Source: Adiantum capillus-veneris
Lineage: Eukaryota; Streptophyta; Polypodiopsida; Polypodiales; Pteridaceae
Assembly (NCBI GenBank): GCA_014529385.2
Contig: CM043958.1
Span: forward strand, 137,745,043-137,809,042
DNA: 64,000 nucleotides
Direction: 5' to 3'
The notes under the pieces are model-generated. The model ran no database searches. It was not told the DNA's origin and saw only the letters and a list, made by a program, of their open reading frames with translations. The position numbers and the translations under genes are program-made. Within the stretch, counting starts at the first letter, position 1. Each line of letters opens with the position of its first letter. Shown here piece by piece: positions 1 to 13,158 of this stretch.

Positions 1-455
1 CAGGAAAAACACAGTACCTTTCAATACCTTATTAACAAAGCAATACACAGCAGCAAAACAAACTCCTTCTCAATACACACACCTTCCTTCTCTACCTTTC
101 TTATCTCAAATTGCACCACAACGTAGCATAGAGTGCCTCTTGAGCTTAGTGCACGGTGATTCCCTAGCAATGGTGCCAAAAATACACGCGTGTGTTGCAT
201 GTGTCAATGCAAGGGACTTGCCGATACACTGTGTGTGATCCATAGATGGCTCCAAGCATGCAACCAGCCTAAACTAGTGAGCTCAAAGATGACGATGGTG
301 TGTCACTCACCGCTCTACGCTTGCTGTCGTGGAGGATTCCTTGCCGTGAAGAAAAGGGAGATGCGGCTATGCCGCGCTCAACCGCCTCGCCCCCGTCATG
401 CCACCACAATGCTCGATCACACACACACACTCTCTCTCTCTCTCTCTCTCTCTCA

Positions 456-499
<44 letters not shown>

Positions 500-799
500 C
501 ACAAGGGAGACGGAGAAGGAGATGGAGCAAGAGCACTCTTCTTGCATTGCACAAATGAGAGAATGAATGATTTTTAGCTTCAGGTGACTTTTATATGAGC
601 TCGCTTCATTCACACTTGGGTACCCATACTTAGCCAACTAACCCTTGAATGTTCCTGTTAGAGTGCGCCTCTCATCGGCAATCACTCTTACCCTTTTCCT
701 ATTGGACCAACAAGCTCGACCCATGACTACTAGAAGTGGATGCCAGTGTGGTTAACACCCTCGCCCACGATGATGGCACATTCATGTACCATCATAGTG
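1..799. other. Non-coding flank with compound microsatellite
   Basis: No supportable gene. The only structure is a compound simple repeat: (AC)n then (CT)n at about 418-454, then (AC)n at about 458-494. Open frames across it translate to monotonous His-Thr or Arg-Glu runs and are artefacts of the repeat. The region adjoins the C-terminal end of the decayed gypsy polyprotein and could be its former 3' flank, but no LTR boundary is visible. Confidence 0.6.
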
Positions 800-3700
800 G
801 TTCTTAGTCCTCTATGATAGTTGATATCTTGACAAGATTTTCATCGTGTGGCTCCTTGTCACTTTGGCTCAAGTTACACTCATGCATCATGCACCAAAAC
901 TTACATGAGATAGTCTCTTTTTGATAGCTCTTTGGTAGATTCTTTGGTAGAAGGCAACTCAAATAGTGCTTTAGCTGATACTCGTTTCCATTCCTGGAGT
1001 GCTCTTTACCATTCAAGTCCATGAGATGGTAATAACTTGAATTGAAAGCCTTCTTGATAATGTATGGTCCCTGCCCTCTAGTCTCAAACTTGACATTAAA
1101 ATGATTATCAAGTCAATTGTTACACCTAGAACAAGATCTTCTTCCTTGATGTCTTTATCTTTTAGTTTATTATCGAGATTTTCTTTTGCTTGTATATATT
1201 TCCTCTTATAGCACTCATAAGCCTCTTCTCTCTTCCACTCAACTTTGATAAGGTAAGAAGTCAATCTGCCCATGTTTCTTGGTCATCTTGTGTCCTTTCT
1301 TGTGAAGCCACATTGTTGGAATGTTGACCATAGACCAAGTGAAATGGTGTGAAGTCTGTGGCTTCCTTATATGTGGTTTGATACGCCCACAAGAAGGCAC
1401 CATCCAAAAAGTCATCCCACGACTTTGTCTTGTTTTGCACCATCTTTTTCATGATGCCTGCAATGACACCATTAGATTTATCCACCAAACCATTTGACTA
1501 TGGTAGTAAGGTATGCTATGACAATGTAGAATGTGAAACTCTTCACAAACTTCCGTGAGTAAACCCTTTCTGAACCCTGGACCATTATCAAAAACAATCT
1601 CCAAAGGTTGCTAAATTTGCAACAAATATCACTGTAGACAAACCTACTCAGTGTTTTCCCATTGACCCTTGCCACACTTTGAGCCTCTACTCACCTAGTC
1701 ATGTAATCTACAGCCACTAGAATGTAGAGTTTACCATTTTTTGTTCTAGGTAGAGGACCCATAACATCAATGCCCCACTTTTCAAAGGGTCCATTTGCAA
1801 GCATGATTTTCCTTGTACCATGTACCAATCTTGTATTTCCATTTACTGATAGTTGTGAAAGATTTTACACCAATTGGACATCCACATGTAGGCTTGGCCA
1901 AACATAACCCGCAAGAAAAATCTTCTTCAGTTAACTCTTGGAAAAAATGACCACCACATGCTTCCTCATGCAAGCCTTTTATAATGGCTAGAATTTCCTC
2001 AATAGTTGGTACTCTTCTGCACACTTGATCCTTCCCTGTTTGATAGAGGGCTCCTTCTAGGAAGAGATAGACACTTGCCTTCTTTATGAGCCTCCTCTTC
2101 TGAGACTTTGTAAAGCCTTGTGGAAACTTGCCTCCTAGAATGTAGCTCACAATGGGAGCCAAGGACTCCATCCTTTGGTACCTTGGTTGCTTTACCAATG
2201 TTGTCACCATGATGAAATGCAGTTCTTTGTCAACACATGCAACTGCTTTCTGTGCAAGCACATCAATATCTTTATTTTATTTCCTAGGAATATGATACAA
2301 TTGCACTTCTTTAAACTAATTGAATAATTTGCAAATGGAATGAAACTTTTGCCTTAATCTTTCATTTTTACATGCCCAAATGCCTATTTGCTTTACATTG
2401 AGAAGGGCATCCCATTTTACCATGAGACGTAGTATCTTCTGAGAAAGACACATCTACAAGCCATGGAGTAGTATATCGTACTCTACTTCATTTTTTCTTA
2501 TGGATTCTAGCAAACTCACATGTTATTTCACAATAGCCACACCATTTAGATCAAGCAACACAAGCCCTCCCCCTTATTTTCATATGGCCTTCTTGAATGC
2601 TCCATCAAAGAACAAGGTGAATGAATTAGGTATGATTTTAGGTGCTGGCAAGGGTAGGCTTTTCGCTTTAGGCACCTTAATATCCCTTTCATGCACTCTA
2701 TAGGTGAGAATCCCTGCCAAATGTGCACGTACACTATCTTCTACCTTGAAAGAGTATTGAAATTCTTGCAATTTTGTAATCCACTTTGAGATCCTGGAAC
2801 TTAGTGTCATTTGAGAGGACACCCAAGGAAACAAGTTTTAGGTAGTGAGTATAACGAAGGGATTTGGGAGGAGATACGATCTAAACTTTCTCACTGCAAA
2901 GATGAGAGAAAGCATCATAAACTCTGCTTCTGTGTAATAATTTTCTAGTGCGTTCATGACTCTACTAGAAAAGTAGATAGGTTGCATCCTAGTGCTATGT
3001 GGATCTTGTTGCACCCAATGTCTCCTTAGCTACACTTGAGCTAACAAAAAATGTGTATTCCCAACATGGAGGCATGAGTGTCGGTAACTCTGACAAAACC
3101 ATATTTATACTACAAAAGTACTCCTCAAGCTCATCAAACCATGCAAATTCTACTTGTTGTGTCAACTTTTTCAAAGGATGAAGCAAATTCGAAGCTAAGT
3201 GAATGAAGCGTGACATGAAATTCACCTTTTAAATGAATGAAATGACCTCCTTGAGACTCTTGGGTGATTCTAACTCAATAAGAGCCTTTTCTTTTGAAGG
3301 ATCCACGTCAATACCTTTATAGGAAACATTGTGACTAAACAAGATAACCTGGTCCTCACTTATATGGCATTTGTTGGGATTGAGTTGACCTTCCATGTCA
3401 TACAATTTCTTCAAACCTTCTTCTGCCTTCTATAGGTGAAATGATTTTGAACTATAAATGAAAAAGTCATCAATTTAACCCCTAATGGGCTTTCCAAAAC
3501 TTGCTTGAAACACAATATTCATGAAGTGTTGAAAAGTTGCAAGAGCATTTGTCAGGCCAAATAAAAGAATAACAACCCTAGGGAGTGATGAAGGTTGTTT
3601 TCAATTGATCCTCTAATGCAATACCTATTTGAAAGTAGCGTGAATAGACATCATACACAATGTACTTCTCATGACGAGATACCTCATTTAGTATATCATC

Positions 3701-4070
3701 TTGAAATGGGAGGAAAGTGATCTCATTTGGTTGCCTCATAGAGTGTCCTATAGTCCACACACACACACTCCATTTTCCATTCTTCTTGGGAGTTACTACA
3801 ACAGGAGAGACCCACTCTGAATTCGCCACTGGATAAATGAAGCGTTCTGCTAGAAGTTTTCTTACCTCCTTGGGTAGAGACTACTCCTTGATGACTCCTA
3901 GCCTTCATAAATTTTGTGCCTTAGGTGTGGCCTTAGGCTTTAACTTGATCTTGTGTTGAACAACATCTACCCCACACACATCTGTGTAGTCTTTAGCAAA
4001 AATCCTATGAAAATTCCTTAGCACCCATTTGAACTCCTCTTTTTCTTCCTTTGTAAGTGTTTTGACAACA
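800..4070 (-). pseudogene. Decayed Ty3/gypsy pol polyprotein (RT-RNase H-integrase)
   Basis: Reading right to left, fragments in several frames follow the gypsy pol order. About 4,070-3,880 resembles the linker before RT. 3,829-3,578 has the RT start (SPVVVTPKKNGKWSVCV, with VYSRYFQI where D-SGY is usual). 3,414-3,229 has an LNPNKCHISEDQV block and GIDVDPSKEKA, the RT thumb region. 3,225-2,995 and 2,834-2,580 fit connection and RNase H. 2,261-1,782 has the integrase zinc-binding region (LHEEACGGHF), and 1,488-1,261 the late integrase core (FTPFHLVYGQ). About 1,080-800 has the C-terminal pattern FNSSYYHLMDLNGKE. Numerous stops and frameshifts make it non-functional. LTRs were not found. The lineage is uncertain; it is clearly different from the chromovirus at 26.7-35.6 kb. 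Confidence 0.85.
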
Positions 4071-7000
4071 TACCTTCATATATAAAATTATAGGAAATGA
4101 AATGCGAGTGCCCTCATTTGTTTTATTAATTTATGACTATTTACAAGAAGTAAGAAAAAATACATGTAGAAAAATAGGAATTTAGTAAAAGGGAATGACT
4201 GGGTGAAAGGTATTTTGTGATTTTTTTCTTAGAGTGGATTCACATGAAAATTTAGAGAGGCTTGGATGAAAATATTTCTATATGGAATAAAGAGTATGCA
4301 AAATGTTAAAAAAAATTATGGTAATGATGAGTCAATGTAAATAACATACTTAGGTAAATAACGCACACCTAGGTAAAAATATAAAAAAACCAAAATAATT
4401 GTAATAAAAATTCCTATATACAATGAAATATTTACACACAAATGAATCATATATATATATATATATATTATATTGGCTCAACTAGCCCAATGACTAGCTA
4501 GCTGAGGGTTTTAACATTAGAATGATAACAGGACACTTTTATGTCCTTGGACACTTTTATGTCCTGTTAAGTGACCATTTTGCTTGAATTATTTGAAGAG
4601 TATGAAAATGAATTTCTAGGTGCTATATATCCACAAAGTTGCCTTATGAGCTGAAAAAAACTTAGTATTTTTTTTGGAGCATCGATCTCACCATTAACCT
4701 TACTCTTGCACAACATTTTTGAACCTAAACTGTGTAAAGAAACGGGTCCTGTTTTTGGCTTTTTTTTTTCAATTTTTGGCAACTATACCACTCTAAACTT
4801 CATGTTTGTGAGGTTTAGATAGCTAGAGGTTAGGCCTTCATAGTTCTCAACATGTTTTGATGCTTGTAGGGAGAGCTAAGTGTTAAAATTGAAAGTTATG
4901 ACCAATTTACAAGAATTGCATAATCCTGTTTTTTGACCAAAATTAGCACTTTTATGATTTTTTTGGTGGCTTTCTTGATATCCAAATTCAATTTTGATTG
5001 TGTAAGTGTAATGTATGACATAAAGCTAATCTTCCTTGAGTTTTGGGGGACCTAATATGCTATATAGCATAGTATATGATGATGGTTGAGTTTTTTTGAT
5101 TACTGAAGAATACGATACATTTTAGAGTAGCAAGTATAACTTTCTCAATATTGCTCGTTTCTTAGGCCAATTGTGTGTATTTTGTATCTAGTAACCATAT
5201 CTAATCATAGACTACAAACTTGGCTAGATATTGAGTAGTTTCTATGGGTTTCTAGAGGTTATAATGCTAAACCCAGTTTTTTCATGTTTGCTGTATTTAG
5301 CACTTTATCATTGCCCCCAAGGTTCCAATTGTAAGAGATCCATTATCCTTTTGACATGCTCCATGGATCCATTTGAATCCAAAGGCCCAAAGGAAACTAA
5401 CAAAACATGTATATAGTATCTATATTGAGCGTGACTATAGAAACTTTGATGATAGGTCCATAGAATGGCAAAAACGCAACTTTTTTGTACCCTTTTTTTG
5501 CCCAAAAAAAACTTAGTGAGGTAAAAGAAACCATATGTTTTGGTCACCAACCCATTTAAGTTAACGGGGCATTTTATCTCATGTCCTACAAAAATCCCCA
5601 CTCTTATTTATATGCAATCAACCGTAAGAAATTGCTGTTTTGGGCAAAATTCACTGGTCCATCAACTTTGGAGTCTTGTAGTGGCCAAGGGATGAGAAAA
5701 AATACAAGTTTCTCATTTTTTCCATATGTAGTAGTTATTGAACTATAAGATCATGAAAGGATTTTTCAAAATGAGTGGATCTACTATGGTTTTGGAATTT
5801 TTTTCCAAAACCCTGAAAGGACACTTTTATGTCCTGGTAGGTTACCATTCTAGTGTTAAGGAGATATGGGAAAAGTCCCCTAACTCACACACACCTATGT
5901 ATAGTAAAAGGGTGAGGATAGCCCCAATGTTTGAGTGATTTTGGTAGGGTGAGGTAGTTCACTATGGCAATTTTGGATAGCAAAAAAATGGCTATCACTA
6001 CTAAAAAACAGGAACAATTCAAGTCCTATGCTCACTATTTGCCATTAGATTCATCCTCATAATACAAGCATGCAAGGAGCTAGGAAATTTTGAGTACCCA
6101 AAACCCAACTCATCAACAATCCTTAGCATATTTGGGTGCCTAAACAATTACTAAACACCAAGAAGACGTCCTCAGTTACACCTCCCTATCAACCGCAACA
6201 ACAGACACCAAAGTCACAGCCAGATCAATGGGTTTGGAAACCTAAGACGAAACCAAAAGCCATGCCCAAACCAAAGACTGTTTGCAAACTGCAATTCAAA
6301 GCAAATTCACAAAGCAGTAATACCCAAAAACCAAAACACCATCCACTGCAATGCCCACCGATTCCAGGACCATGGCTAAGAAATGTGCACATAGCACTAT
6401 CAAGGAACGAGTGCAACTATTGCAAGATTTTCTCTTTAAGCAAATTACCCAACAGGATAGTTGGCCATCGAATACCCTTGAGTATATCACTCATGACCCA
6501 CCTCTTGCACAACATAGTGTTTCAAAATGCATTCACTTCACTAGCATGGTAGAGCCAACCGTGTCTATGCATAGACACAACTTTGTCATCAATGCACTGC
6601 ACAAACCGGGCTACAATCTAATACGCCGTGGACTCCAGAAATGAGGGGGGAAGACAATATTCTTAATGTGGACTACCCAGACATCTGTGGCAAATTAAAA
6701 AAAGGGCAATGTTTTGAAGTGCTTCAATATTAAAATGTCAATTTTTGGAACTTAACACTAAAATGCCCTTATGAATAAGCAAAACGGAGAACATGTAATA
6801 CGATAATCCCTAGGTGTGTGTATAAATATTGCCAAAAAGCCAAAAATATTATAATTTTTTAATCTTTTGTATGTTTTGGCCTCAAAAGTGATCAAAATGA
6901 AGAAATCCACAAAAATATGGACAAGCACTAAAATTAGTTGTGTTTTTGTATTTTTGGGTTTGGAATGGATTTTTTAGAATTAACTTTGGATAATCTCGTT

Positions 7001-7869
7001 TAATTTTATTAATAAAATCTAGCAAAAGTTTAAAATAATTAAATTAATAAGCAAGAATGCCAGAATTGGAATCCAACTTGAAACACAAAACCTTGAACTT
7101 CAATGGAACATCCAATTTTTTTTTGGGACAATTCTAATCAAATTGCTTGATAGATTAACCACTCTGGACAACTTTTGGCGCAAAGGTGTCCGGGTGTCAG
7201 ATTTCAAAAAATTTGGATCCGGGGATACATTGTGAGGGCTACTCAACTCAATGAATAGGTATAGGATGGGGGGTTTCCAAAAAGTATATGTATGTATAGT
7301 CCATTAGGCCAATTCTACCCTTATTTGCATTGTGGTTTTTCTTGGGAGAGCTCTAGCTAGTGATTTTTTACGCTCTTTTGTGAGCTTCTATGCACAATAT
7401 GTCGGCTCTTACTTGCTCTATCCATGAGGGCTAAGCTCCTAACTATAACAAGAAGCATTTTGTCTACCACTTGGTCCACCACAAAGGTCGTACGTGGCAC
7501 GACAACATAGGGACATCTGGGAGTTTTCAAAAGAAACAACACATGCATTGGCCACACTTGGCTTCCAAATCACACCAAACTTGAACCATGGGATCATCTC
7601 AAGTAAGTGAGCATGTGGGTGGGCTCTAGAGTGTAAATACAAGACAAAATCTTGACCTAGTATTTTCGGCGTGCCGAAGATGAAAAACTCCAATGTGGAC
7701 CATCTTTGACCCACTTGAAGCTGGCAGCATGTAAAAGGCTTGTAGAGATTTGGGGGTGTATTGGAGTCCTCCTCATCGGATTATATCAAAATGACCATAG
7801 CTTCACAGCAAAGTGACATTTTGCACTTCCATGCAAAATATTGACCCATTTGACTTCAAATCTTGGGGG
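4071..7869. other. AT-rich intergenic sequence, no recognised gene
   Basis: Nothing here matches a family I recognise. There is an (AT)n run at about 4,449-4,470. A plus-strand open frame at 6,136-6,552 encodes a Gln/Pro/Lys-rich peptide (QWVWKPKTKPKAMPKPKT) that recalls linker segments of copia-type gag-pol proteins, but no zinc knuckle, protease or integrase motif accompanies it, so I do not call it a gene. Base composition is strongly AT-rich with many poly-A/T runs, as expected of old decayed repeats. Confidence 0.5.
4531..4564 (+). repeat. Tandem 16-bp motif ggacacttttatgtcc
   Basis: The 16-mer ggacacttttatgtcc occurs at 4,531-4,546 and 4,549-4,564, and a third time at 5,819-5,834. Similarity continues past the second and third copies (cctgttaagtgaccatt versus cctggtaggttaccatt), so 4,548-4,580 and 5,818-5,852 belong to one short dispersed repeat. 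Confidence 0.7.
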
Positions 7870-7879
7870 GTGGTGGGGG

Positions 7880-8354
7880 GCACTCTACAAAGTATATCTA
7901 ACTCACACTAACTTCTGAAGGTCAAAAACCGCAAGTTGGGAGCCTCAGGTTAAGCTCTAGCGGGAGCAACCAACTTCACTGGAATCAACATCAAGTGCAA
8001 GATATAAAAATAGGGCCACATTTAACCCTAACCAAACTAGTAGAATCTATATGTGACAAGCTGGGGGTAAAAATAACAACATCATGCAAGAATTATCTTC
8101 AGTGTGCCAAAGATAAAGTTTCACACATAAAAATAGGGCCACATTTAACCCTAACCAAACTAGTAGAATCTATATGTGACACGCTAGGGGTAAAAATAAC
8201 AACATCATGCAAGAATTATCTTCAGCGTGCCAAAGATAAAGTTTCACACATGAAGCATTATTTGCACATCTTTTCACACAAGCATGATCCACATAGCCTT
8301 TACACAAATTGTATAACCTTGGCACACTCACATCATGCATGCACTTCCCTATAG
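7880..8354 (-). repeat. Dispersed repeat, inverted partner of 55,990-56,430
   Basis: The reverse complement of this segment aligns by eye with 55,990-56,430. Shared blocks include gaagtgcatgcatgatgtga, gattctactagttt versus gcttctactagttt, and ccaacttg followed by ttagtgtgagttagatat versus ttagtgtgggttagatat. The two loci are about 48 kb apart and in opposite orientation. The family is not identified. Its right side is next to the Helitron-like end at 8,476, so it may be Helitron cargo, but the 56-kb copy has no such end. Confidence 0.65.
8006..8251 (+). repeat. 123-bp tandem duplication
   Basis: 8,006-8,128 is repeated at 8,129-8,251 with only a few substitutions (for example acaagctggggg versus acacgctagggg). 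Because 123 is divisible by three, the duplication keeps one reading frame open (7,995-8,354) with two copies of a 41-residue segment containing IGPHLTLTKLVESICD. That looks protein-like, but it may simply follow from the period. No domain is recognised. Confidence 0.9.
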
Positions 8355-8431
8355 TACACTTTCAAGCCAAACATAGAATCTATATAATTTTAATCTATAT
8401 AATTTTCCACCTTTACAGTTGCAAGAATAGA

Positions 8432-8476
8432 AAACATGCATTTTCTAGCCGCGGCAATGCACGGGTCACATACTAG
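8432..8476 (+). mobile_element. Helitron-like 3' terminus
   Basis: The sequence ccgcggcaatgcacggg followed by tcacatactag and then host T matches the plant Helitron 3' end pattern: an imperfect GC-rich hairpin close to the end, terminal CTAG, insertion before T. Two further ends (18,272 plus strand and 19,502 minus strand) share catg, a weak hairpin and the identical tail gtcacatactagt. The 5' end (TC...) was not located, and no Rep/helicase coding is present, so this would be a non-autonomous element. Confidence 0.6.
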
Positions 8477-10500
8477 TACTATATGAAATGTGCTTTTGGT
8501 ACTCGACCTCAATGTTCACATCATTAGGTACATTCTAAATGTACCCTTGGTACACTATTTCATAGTACCTAAAATAGCTGCTAAAATATGTACTCTTGGT
8601 ACACTATTAGCGAGTGAGTCGTAGTGACCTAGAAGAAATGCATTACTCTATTTAAAATATTTATATTTTATTTCAAAAGCCATGCTTTTTACCAAAGCTG
8701 ATGCACACTGATAAATTCTTCTACCAAAACATCTTTGCAAGGTAAGGCCTTACAATAGAAATTGGGAGAGGACTTCTGCTTTCATTTCCTAATTGAGGGA
8801 ATGAAGGTACTTTCAAAAGCATTTTTGGTCGCTCAACTCTCTTATCATCCTCAATATAATGGACAAGTCAAATGTAGTAAGTAGAGCTCCCCAATCTCAA
8901 TAAAATAAAAATTATTTCAAATGCGTAAGTGAAGTGCAAGTTTAGGAAATGAAAAGCCTCGTGTAATTGGAAAGTTAAAAGACATTTCATGCCATATAAA
9001 GAGGCATTGGAACTTTAAGTGTGCATTGATATATTTAGTTTTGGCCTACTAAAGGCTTTAGCATCCATATGGGTGAAGGTTGTTCAATTTTAATTTTTAT
9101 ACATGCTTCCTTCAAAAACGGTTTAAAAATCTTGAAGAGGAAGCAATCAGTTCATTTCCAATGCTATTTTCCAAAGCTCGTTTAATGTTTTGTATGTTAA
9201 AAAAGACTTTAGAGAACGAAGGATTAATAGTGTATTCATAAGATTTTGATTTATGTATTCATATGTATTCATAAGAGTTTGATCCATGATGTGAAGTATT
9301 GATTCACTCATTTTTTTTTTAATTATGATTTATGAAGAGTTCATTTATTTAAGGATCTCACAAAGATTCATTTCATTAATTTTTTAATTTTCTATGCTTA
9401 TTAAAACTATCTCTCATTAAAATATACTTTTGTTTTAGTTTTCAATGTATCTTTTTGTTTTATTGTTTTCTTAATTTATTTTTTTCAAATCATAATATGC
9501 AATGTGCACCTTTCACCTTATTTTTAAAGTGAGACCTTTTCTAATATATAAACCATTTGGGATTATGTATTTTTAATGAATAATATAATCCATACTATAT
9601 ATAATGGATTAAAAAAAAAAACACAACATGTGCTTTTAGGCACTCATTTTAACTTACCCTCCATAAATCTCATCCCCTGCTTCACTTATCAAGCCTTCCA
9701 GCCTCCTCACCTTGTTTGTTCTTATTTGCGTTTCCTCTAGCGTTTTCTTGCCTTTGAAATTTCTTTGCACTATGCAATATGTAGCTAGTGAAATTATTTC
9801 TTTTGACTCCATTAGGTGGTGGCCAAAACATTTTTTTGGGGCTCATTAAGCTCTATCAGCGGGAGATGCTTTGTTGTTTTTTAAGCAAAAGGGAATAGGA
9901 CAAAAAATTTGGGTAGGGCACACAGTGGAGAGAGATGGAGAGAGAGGGAGTATAATATTTTGTGATGTGCCCTCTCTATCCATCTCACCGTCGGGCATGT
10001 GTGAAGCTTCACCATGTCTGTCAGGATGGAAAGCGAGGTAGAGAGGTGCACAAGGATGTGCAGCCGAGAAAGTCGTTAAGGGGAACCGAGGGTGTACAAC
10101 ATTGGAGCCGCAAGAGGGGGATGAGGAAGTCAAATTTTGCAGAGCCATGCTTAGTTTTTCCTCTCTATTTGTCTCTCTTACTGTCTCTCACTCACCGTAG
10201 GGGGCAGTACAACCAGATCAAGAAGATGTTGCAGAGGGGGGAGAGGGGTAGTGCTCGTCTTTGCCTCTCGTTGGTCTACAAGGCCATGGGTTTCCTTGGC
10301 ACCAAGAGAAGGATCGAGAGATGGGGAGGAGCATGGGCACAATTGTTTTTTATTTCTTTTTGAGGCGCTGAGACGGACACAAAGGTCTTTTTCCTGAGTC
10401 AATTAGGGCAAACATAGTTCTGCCTTGCATGGTCTATAACCAATTCACTCCCAACTAATTCAGCCTCGAGTCCAAGTTCAGCAGCCTTGAAAAGCTTGGA

Positions 10501-10602
10501 CTGTCAGGCACGCACAATTGGGCAGAGAAGGGTCTGCGATAGAGAGAGAAAAGCTTTTGCATCTGTCAGGCATGCACGATTGGGCAGAGAAGGGTCTGCG
10601 AT
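10501..10602 (+). repeat. 40-bp direct repeat, period 62
   Basis: ctgtcaggcacgcacaattg and the following ggcagagaagggtctgcgat (10,501-10,540) recur at 10,563-10,602 with two substitutions, separated by a short purine-rich spacer. Confidence 0.85.
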
Positions 10603-10808
10603 GGCATCACTTTGAAAAAAAAATCATTCAGTCCCGCACAGTGCAACAAGCATGCGGTGGTGCATTGGCTCAGTCCAGACGACCTTGATGTGAGCTCGAT
10701 ATCCAGAGTTCAACATCTGTTGTTTGCATGGCGACTAAGCCTTCAACACAGTGGAATCTCTGTTTTTGTAGATCTGCACGTGGCGAACGATTTCTTGCTG
10801 CAGTCACA

Positions 10809-10810
<2 letters not shown>

Positions 10811-10862
<52 letters not shown>
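10811..10862 (+). repeat. (TC)n microsatellite
   Basis: Uninterrupted (TC)26. Frames across it give Ser-Leu or Arg-Glu repeats and are not genes. Confidence 0.95.
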
Positions 10863-10866
<4 letters not shown>

Positions 10867-11804
10867 CAACATGCCGCCCTGTAAATCACTTGGGTCAACT
10901 ACGATCCTCCGTTGTCCATCGTCATCCCCGCTCCATTGCCTTGCACATAGGATAACCGTGGAGGGGAAGAGCTGCAATACAGGTCAGACGACAAAGGTCG
11001 TCAACGGCGAGGAAGTGCGTTGGTCGAGGCCACAAAGACGTGATTGCAAAACACAACGCATGAGGCATATTGATCTGGTAGACTCTGAAGGAAGAGGGCC
11101 GGGTGAATTGGGCCATGCTTCCATGATTAGTAGGATGAGCGCTGCAGGGGGGACGACGAGGGCTGCTGGAGTGGCTAGTTTGAGGCAAGAGGAAGGTTTT
11201 TTTTTAATATGGAGGGTTTCAAGGAAGAGTCACAGAGATAGGCTGTCTGTATTGGCTCACAACAGTGAGATCTACCTGCGTGGCATGTCTCGAGCTCGAT
11301 CGCACAATGCACGCACCACTTGGCAAGCCAGGAGACACAATTAGGTAGTGCTCCTTGGGGACATCACCTTGACAGCCTAGGTGGCGGATTGAGGCACGCG
11401 AGGGTGGACGATGGCAAGGGAAGGGACGAGCACTAAGAAGCGTCAGGTGAGTTCGAGCACTATCTGTTGCGGAGAGCTCAACGAAAGATTTTTAACAAGG
11501 AAGATCAGAAACAATATTTTCGTGGAATCTGCCAAGATTCTAGCTAATGAGAGCGGACCGAGTAGTAGGAGGCAAGTAGGTGAGTACCGATTTCATTTGC
11601 CTCTAATTTTTCCATTAGAGGCAAAATTAGGTATACCAATCTTGGAAAAATAAAAATTCTTTTCAAACATTTTCAAATGCATATACGAAGGGTGATTTTA
11701 GGAAATGAAAAGCCCAATGAAAATGGAAAGTCAAGAGACTTTTCATGTCTAAACACACAAAATGGTTGAGGGTGATAAAAAAGCATGGGCAACCAAACTA
11801 TTGG

Positions 11805-11906
11805 GGGATATTGTGGGATTATGTATGGACTTAATATAGTTATTCCACAATCAAATTACTAGGGATATTGTGGTCTTATCTGTGGACTTAATATAGTTAT
11901 TCCAAT
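11805..11906 (+). repeat. Direct repeat, period 57
   Basis: gggatattgtgg..ttat.tgtggacttaatatagttattcca occurs twice (from 11,805 and from 11,862) with a few changes. Confidence 0.8.
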
Positions 11907-12766
11907 AAAATTTTTGCTTTCCACCTTGAGAATAGGAGTCACCTTGGAACTAGATGAAACTTGAATGAATGCAATTCATGCGATGTATATAGACAAGAAT
12001 ATACACATAGCCTGATTGACCGAAAGTGTGTGAAATGTAGCCTGATTTTTGTCCCATTTGATATAACATTCCTTGGCTCTCATCCACAATTGGCTTGATA
12101 TGGTGGTTGAGCACAATGACATGGAGGTGCAACGTGAAAGGTGAACAAGCTTGTGAAGTGTTTTGTAGTGAGGGTTGATGAAACCACACTGATGGTGGTA
12201 GTAGGTGCATCGATAAAGATGCGCATAATTCTTGCATTTGTATAGTCAAGCATCAAACTAGTTTTTGGCAAGCTTCATAGAAGAGAACATTTGTGTTGGC
12301 CTCTAAGTCTAGTAGTGCAATGATTATTTGGTGATTTATCTAAAGATTGATTAAAAGAGGAGGATCAAATGTGACTCTCGGGGGGGTTGCCTGATAATTA
12401 TGTGACTATCATGTGAGTGCAACAGAAAAGGGTTATCAATTTAATTTTCTTCTTACATTTTCACATATAGAAGGATACTTTAAATTGGGATTTGAAATTT
12501 TTTTTACAAATTGAATAGAAAATTTGAGTATTTTATATATCTAAAATTCACAGATAAATTTTTTTATAAATAGTCCTTGAATGCACACAATATATATACT
12601 ATATATGAAAAGTTTAAAATTTTCAAGGAAGGAAAGGCCCTCCATGTGTCACGTTCTATTTCATTTCAAAGACAACCTTTTAAAAATATTTATTTAAAAA
12701 TACAAAAGTAAAGGGTAAGTACTAGGATGGTGGAAAACAAAAAGATGTTTGAGTATTAGTAGTGGA

Positions 12767-12922
12767 AAGTAAAAAAGACCCAACTACTTTATCTAAAACT
12801 GTTTTGGGAGTCCATTTCACTCCACCCTCAATTTCAAGGCTCTCGAAAGCAAAAAAGACCTTAGTACTTCATCTAAAACTTTTTTGGGAGTCCATTTCAC
12901 TCCACCCTCAATTTCAAAGCTG
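12767..12922 (+). repeat. 80-bp tandem duplication
   Basis: aaaaaagacc at 12,771 and 12,851 starts two nearly identical copies, both containing ttttgggagtccatttcact and ccaccctcaatttcaa. Confidence 0.85.
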
Positions 12923-13127
12923 ATTACTAACTACTTTTATTTTTGAAAATCTTTTGAAGGGTGGCTTTCCTTTACATTTTGAAGGTCCTAAAGAATTTTT
13001 GTCTATGTGTTGCTCAATGAACCTCCCTTCGGGGGTTTGCACAAACCTACTATGTAGTAAATGATCTTTGACCTTGATGATTGAAGTTCAAAAGCTAGAT
13101 GCATGTATTCATGTATGTGAGTGTGTG

Positions 13128-13158
<31 letters not shown>

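Noticed and set aside
190-558. Open frames of 60-120 codons across (AC)n/(CT)n
   Set aside because: They translate to His-Thr, Ser-Leu, Cys-Val or Arg-Glu runs and exist on both strands; the same applies to frames at 10.6-10.9, 14.5-18.3, 38.7-39.0, 44.1-44.4 and 46.5-46.8 kb.
6136-6644. Gln/Pro/Lys-rich open frames as a copia gag-pol fragment
   Set aside because: Only a vague composition similarity; no zinc knuckle, protease, integrase or RT motif.
8006-8128. Small repeated-peptide gene
   Set aside because: The frame is open mainly because the period is divisible by three; there is no start context and the 56-kb copy is closed.
9962-10402. Opposing frames of 133 and 74 codons in a GC-richer region
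   Set aside because: Overlapping on both strands, no motif, no recognisable start or splice context.
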